From Candidatus Fermentibacterota bacterium (GTDB lineage: Bacteria; Fermentibacterota; Fermentibacteria; Fermentibacterales; JCC-6): a stretch of 44,240 bases of DNA. The notes beneath the pieces are model-generated. The model searched no databases and was not told where the DNA came from. It saw nothing but the letters and a program-made list of their open reading frames with translations. Positions 40,928-44,240 of this stretch are shown here, one piece after another (the stretch's first letter is position 1; each line of letters opens with the position of its first letter). A program made the translations under genes and the position numbers. The DNA is taken from contig JAKPTG010000017.1 in assembly GCA_029571005.1 (NCBI GenBank), positions 1 through 44,240 of the forward strand, in the 5' to 3' direction.

Positions 40928-41969
40928 GATCCCCGGATCTCGCCGGAAGGCTCCGAGGCCTGACCAGGGTTACGGGGAGGCCCATGGACACCAGCAGCCG
41001 GAACTTTTCGGAAGCTTCCCGGCGGCTTCTCCCCAGGGCCACAACGGAATGGGTCCGCCGCACCGCCCGTTCCGCGGCCCCAGCGGAAAGACCCAGGCTG
41101 CTCTGGAGCAAAAGCGCCGTACGCACCGCTTGGCTGTCGGGCACCGGGCACATGAACACCGGATGGAACGGCCCGCACACCGCCGGAGGCACGCCGGGCG
41201 CAACCTCCGGCTTCCCGGCGGGGGGTATTCCGGAAGCTCTGGCCGGGGCCGAGAAAACGGTCGGATACGGTTCCGGAAATGAGGAGCCCTTCAGGGGCGC
41301 CGCCCGGCCGGGGCTCTCGCCGTGGGCTTCGGGAGGAAGCGGGGTGTACCGGTGGGGTTCCCGGAAAACCATTCCGGCCTCGATGGTCTCCACGGGAGGG
41401 GGCAGACTGCGGTAGAGCGACGCCGGTGGACCGCTGCTCACAACGGGCGCCGTCGGTTTCCCCCCCGGAGGCGAACCGGCGGTTTCAGGGGCCGCAGGCG
41501 CGTCTCCGGACTCCAGCGCCTCGGGCCGGATCTCCACCACTCCGCCCGCAGCCTCTATGAACCTGCGCACCGCGGCCGCGGTTTCAGGGTCCGCATTCCT
41601 TCTGAGGGCGAAGGGTATCCTGGAAAGAAAGGCGATAACCTCTTCCTCGGGCCTTCCGCTCATCTTGACGAGGGCGGCCCTGAGCCGGCCCCGGCTTCCC
41701 GGGGAGTAGCCCGTCAGCACCACCCGGAAACCCTCCGCGGCTGCGGCCGCGGCCGTGGAGGGAACAACCTCCAGGGTGATTCCGTCGAAGGACAGGGAGG
41801 CGGCCAGACTGTCCGCCACCCCACGCCCCATGCCTTCCCGGATGACCAGCCCTTCGTCGGAGGCGAGCCCCCGGCGCACCTCCGAAGCCGGGAACCCGGT
41901 CCTGGTGCAGAGATGGACCACCGCCGCACCGGAAGGGGAAAGCCCCCTGGCGATCACCCTCCAGTCCAT
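40893..41969 (-). CDS. Protein with three L7/L12 C-terminal-like modules
   Basis: The 358-residue protein has no signal peptide. Three segments, at residues 3-69, 81-148 and 268-337, share the pattern of the ribosomal L7/L12 C-terminal domain: a first strand, a helix over a hydrophobic patch, a second helix, then a long helix followed by a final strand. The middle copy is clearest (VVLTGYSPGSRGRLRAALVK ... AAAVRRFIEAAGGVVEI). A Pro/Ala/Gly-rich linker of about 120 residues separates copies two and three. These modules could be protein-binding; the partner is unknown. The 3' end overlaps the recombinase start by 35 bp. Confidence 0.68.
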   Translation of the reverse strand: MDWRVIARGLSPSGAAVVHLCTRTGFPASEVRRGLASDEGLVIREGMGRGVADSLAASLSFDGITLEVVPSTAAAAAAEGFRVVLTGYSPGSRGRLRAALVKMSGRPEEEVIAFLSRIPFALRRNADPETAAAVRRFIEAAGGVVEIRPEALESGDAPAAPETAGSPPGGKPTAPVVSSGPPASLYRSLPPPVETIEAGMVFREPHRYTPLPPEAHGESPGRAAPLKGSSFPEPYPTVFSAPARASGIPPAGKPEVAPGVPPAVCGPFHPVFMCPVPDSQAVRTALLLQSSLGLSAGAAERAVRRTHSVVALGRSRREASEKFRLLVSMGLPVTLVRPRSLPARSGDHVWFGNWIRAR

Positions 41970-41974
41970 CGGAC

Positions 41975-42985
41975 CTAACGTTCCGGAAGCGCCTGACTCT
42001 TCGTCAGCCAGAGAATGTCACCGGGAGAGATCAGAAGCGCGGAGCGGTTGCTGACCACCATGGCGGAAGCCGAAAGCCTCTCCGTGGTCAGGATGACCAG
42101 GTCCGCCACCGGAAGGTCGGCGGTGATGATAACCTCGTGATCTCCCACATCGTACCGCTCACCGCAGGTAAAGGCCGAAAAGACGTCCCCGGGCCGTATC
42201 CCCGCTTCGGCGCCCGCATTGATGTATACCACGTCGAAGACGTAGGCCCTGCGGGTGTCCGGGTTCTTCAGGGCCAGGACGTGCACCGAGAAATCCCGGG
42301 TGGACGGCTCATTGTTTATCAGAACTTCCTCCGAAGCCCTGTAGGGGAACACGAGGTCGCCCTCACGCACCGCAAGGTATCCGTGCTCCAACTGGACCAC
42401 CGCCGTGGAAGGCCTCGTCTCGATGACGCTGCACACCCCGGCCGCCCGGTAAACCCGCCCGCGGCCGCCGGTGGAAGGGTCCCGGACCTCTTCACCCTCC
42501 CTGAAGATCCGAAGCACCTGCCCGGGCGCCGCCCCCTGCGACGATCCGTAGTCTATCTCCAGCATGTCCCCGGGAAGCCCGCTGTCAAACCTGAAACGGG
42601 CGTCCTCCTCCGTGTTCACCTGCACCACCCTGCCCAGGGGGGCGACCGGGTCGAAGGCCACCATGCCGGCCCCTTCCCTCTGGAGCCTGCTGAGTATGGG
42701 CTCGCTGGACCAGTTCACCACCGTCGAAGCGGGAATAGAGACGGTGCGGACCTCCGGACCGTAACCCCCGGTGGAGTTCAGGGCCCCGGGTATGTTGATG
42801 AGCATTCCGGGGCAGAGCTGCTCCGGGCCCCCTATCTGGGGGTTCGCAGCAAGGATTTCTTCCCAGCGGAGGGGCGTGCCGTAGAAATGAAGCGACAGGT
42901 CCCAGAGGGTGTCTCCGTAGCCGACAAGGTAAGTTCCGGCCATTGCCGACACAGCCATAATCACAAGGAGAACAGCTACTTTCAT
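41975..42985 (-). CDS. Secreted LysM-domain protein
   Basis: An AGGAGG site precedes the ATG, and a signal peptide (MKVAVLLVIMAVSAMAG) leads directly to one LysM domain (GTYLVGYGDTLWDLSLHFYG ... GMLINIPG, residues 17-66), which binds peptidoglycan. The remaining 270 residues contain two or three FlgA/SAF-like beta modules (APGQVLRIFREGEEV, GIRPGDVFSAFTCGERYDVG). Similar LysM proteins in other phyla serve as envelope anchors. It heads the eight-gene leftward train ending at uvrB and is read from the promoter at 43043-43071. Confidence 0.82.
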   Translation of the reverse strand: MKVAVLLVIMAVSAMAGTYLVGYGDTLWDLSLHFYGTPLRWEEILAANPQIGGPEQLCPGMLINIPGALNSTGGYGPEVRTVSIPASTVVNWSSEPILSRLQREGAGMVAFDPVAPLGRVVQVNTEEDARFRFDSGLPGDMLEIDYGSSQGAAPGQVLRIFREGEEVRDPSTGGRGRVYRAAGVCSVIETRPSTAVVQLEHGYLAVREGDLVFPYRASEEVLINNEPSTRDFSVHVLALKNPDTRRAYVFDVVYINAGAEAGIRPGDVFSAFTCGERYDVGDHEVIITADLPVADLVILTTERLSASAMVVSNRSALLISPGDILWLTKSQALPER

Positions 42986-43042
42986 CGCTAAACCTCCTAT
43001 TTTACTTGAAGCCGTCCCGGCGTCAATATCATAACTTCATAA

Positions 43043-43071
43043 ATTCTATTGTGTAGAACGGCGTTCGTCAA
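43043..43071 (-). promoter_or_regulatory. Promoter of the LysM-to-uvrB gene train
   Basis: Reading leftward, TTGACG (43066-43071) and TAGAAT (43043-43048) are exactly 17 bp apart, in the AT-rich gap after the lectin gene. The leader would be about 50 bases. The -35 box and leader length match those of the promoter at 31730-31758. Confidence 0.66.
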
Positions 43072-43094
43072 CCACCTGGGAAAGCGCCTCCTCA

Positions 43095-43823
43095 TCAGAA
43101 GGAGAACCGGGTTCCGGCCGCCGGGAACACCGCCGTTGTTCCGGTTCCGCGCCCGGGCCCGGCGGTGACCGCAACGGTGTAGCCGCCATCGGAAACGGGG
43201 CTTCCTGGGATGTGGGCATTCACCGCCAGTTGAATCTCACCGTCGCCGGCGGCGTTTCCGGTCCATCGGGAACCGGTCTGGATCACCTCGCCCTCATCTC
43301 CGATCCGCATTATCAGGGCCCCCCCCACGGCCTGGGGGACCAGGGAGGTGGTGGCGGAGACCTGCACCACCCCGTCGGGATCGGAGCTTCCGACCTCGGT
43401 GGAGACCGTTCCCCCGGCGGAGACGGTTATGAAGTCCCCCCGGCTCACCCGGATATGGGTGTTCATCCAGCCGGCCCGGGCCGGAACATCGAACACCGCG
43501 GAAGTGACGGCGGTGTTCCCCCAGACGATGGCGGCCACGGATCGCAGGGGCATCTCCACGGAACCTCCCCCGGTCTCCACCTCCACCACTCCCTTCGCCA
43601 GGGTGACCGTGCCCAAGAGGCAGGCTCCGTTTCGTCCCCAGACCCTGGCGGGGGCGGAGGGCACCTGCACGGTCACGCCGCCTACCACCGCAACGCCGTT
43701 TCCAATGGTTTTCAGCCCGCCCACCACCACGGAACCGTCCGCGGTGTGGATCCTGTCGGACGGGGTCTTGCAGCCCAGCACGACCAGGGCCGCAAGGACG
43801 ACCGTTAAACATGTCCTACGCAT
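43095..43823 (-). CDS. Lipoprotein with LecA-like (PA-I) galactose-binding domain
   Basis: The ATG at 43823 follows GGAGGCTACCC and overlaps the lon stop by 8 bp. The 242-residue product has a lipobox (LVVLGC, Cys at 18) and a first beta-rich module (GSVVVGGLKTIGNGVAVVGG). From about residue 115 it resembles the LecA/PA-IL lectin fold: GWMNTHIRVSRGDFITVSAG, DPDGVVQVSA, ALIMRIGDEGEVIQTGS, GEIQLAVNAHIPG. In Pseudomonas LecA this fold binds galactose with calcium; whether those ligands are kept here is uncertain. It probably sits on the outer membrane or periplasmic face. Confidence 0.72.
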   Translation of the reverse strand: MRRTCLTVVLAALVVLGCKTPSDRIHTADGSVVVGGLKTIGNGVAVVGGVTVQVPSAPARVWGRNGACLLGTVTLAKGVVEVETGGGSVEMPLRSVAAIVWGNTAVTSAVFDVPARAGWMNTHIRVSRGDFITVSAGGTVSTEVGSSDPDGVVQVSATTSLVPQAVGGALIMRIGDEGEVIQTGSRWTGNAAGDGEIQLAVNAHIPGSPVSDGGYTVAVTAGPGRGTGTTAVFPAAGTRFSF

Positions 43824-44240
43824 GGGTAGCCTCCCGGTAAAGGAGCATTTCGACGGCCTGCTCCAGGGTGTCAACCGTAATAATGTCCATTTTGGAAATC
43901 TGCTCCGCCGGTATCTCGGCCAGGTCCCGGGAGTTTTCCCCGGGGATGACGACCCTGACGATGCCGGAGGAGAGGGCTCCCAGCACCTTTTCCTTGATGC
44001 CGCCCACCGGGAGTATCCTGCCCCTCAGGGTTATCTCCCCGGTCACGGCGGTGTCGGCCCGGAGCGGTATCCCATTGAAGGCGCTCAACATGGAAGCCGC
44101 CATGGCCACCCCGGCGGAGGGGCCGTCCTTGGGGGTCGCCCCGGCCGGGACGTGAACATGCACGTCCGTCCGGGACAAATCCTGCTCCCCGGCCCGGCCC
44201 GTGGCGTTTATCCAGCTCAAGGCCGCCTGGGCGGACTCCT
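43816..44240 (-). CDS. lon: ATP-dependent protease Lon, C-terminal part (cut by window edge)
   Basis: The 141 visible residues are the end of the proteolytic domain: DVHVHVPAGATPKDGPSAGV with the catalytic serine, and GGIKEKVLGALSSGI with the catalytic lysine. The frame continues past the right edge (ESAQAALSW). Lon degrades misfolded and regulatory proteins in the cytoplasm. The stop overlaps the lectin lipoprotein start. Confidence 0.97.
   Translation of the reverse strand, partial: ESAQAALSWINATGRAGEQDLSRTDVHVHVPAGATPKDGPSAGVAMAASMLSAFNGIPLRADTAVTGEITLRGRILPVGGIKEKVLGALSSGIVRVVIPGENSRDLAEIPAEQISKMDIITVDTLEQAVEMLLYREATHA

Noticed and set aside
42999-43026. Second promoter for the LysM gene (TTGACG, 16 bp, TAAAAT)
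   Set aside because: Its start would fall inside the AGGAGG ribosome binding site and remove it. The promoter 40 bp upstream has better spacing and leaves a normal leader.
1-44240. tRNA or rRNA genes
   Set aside because: No T-loop/cloverleaf or rRNA core sequence was recognised by eye; a tRNAscan-SE and barrnap run with a hit would overturn this.

Overview
The window (44.2 kb, high GC, protein-dense) looks like a chromosomal segment of an uncultured bacterium of the FCB/candidate-phylum type. Clues are secreted proteins ending in a short basic/hydrophobic tail (VVLLR, VVVLR, VVVLR, VVVR) like type IX secretion sorting signals, an Omp28-like secreted thioredoxin-fold protein, a DUF4837-type lipoprotein, and an archaeal-type phenylalanyl-tRNA synthetase. 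Fermentibacterota-like lineages fit, but the phylum cannot be fixed from the sequence alone. GTG and TTG starts and 4-bp GTGA/ATGA overlaps are common.

Bases 1 to about 9,400 are accessory and loosely packed. They hold a decayed stretch, a secreted seven-repeat beta-propeller gene with a frameshift, an IS1380-type transposase remnant with a promoter, a GT-C-like membrane protein, small membrane or leader ORFs, and a vitamin B12-responsive locus. In that locus two cobalamin riboswitches are transcribed divergently from about 7,784-7,867. The leftward one precedes a CWC cysteine-rich protein and a frameshifted YncE/BtuG-like propeller. The rightward one precedes a secreted surface protein. Both surface proteins carry the VVVLR tail. 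No btuB or other transporter gene is in view, so the locus is read as B12 capture at the cell surface by inference only.

Bases 9,412-14,480 carry cell-envelope genes: a zinc-ribbon/ExbD-like membrane protein, a SurA/PpiD-like lipoprotein foldase, a PBP4-type D-Ala-D-Ala carboxypeptidase and a secreted Omp28-like protein.

Bases 14,645-30,920 form one leftward gene train: ispH-UbiA fusion, SH3 lipoprotein, purB, GAF protein, purL, purQ, a PurS-like protein, a TIGR03960-type radical SAM protein, rng, rplU, folD, DUF948, DUF4837 lipoprotein, TPR protein, aroQ, efp. It joins purine synthesis, one-carbon supply, isoprenoids, tRNA/rRNA processing and translation. A UUCG-loop terminator at 31,005-31,034 separates it from a secreted orphan gene with its own promoter.

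Bases 31,755-42,985 form a second leftward train started by a good promoter at 43,043-43,071: LysM protein, a protein with three L7/L12-CTD-like modules, a Xer recombinase, an unknown protein, a secreted caspase-fold protein, archaeal-type pheS and pheT, and uvrB. A LecA-like lectin lipoprotein and the 3' end of lon close the window. No tRNA, rRNA or CRISPR array was seen.
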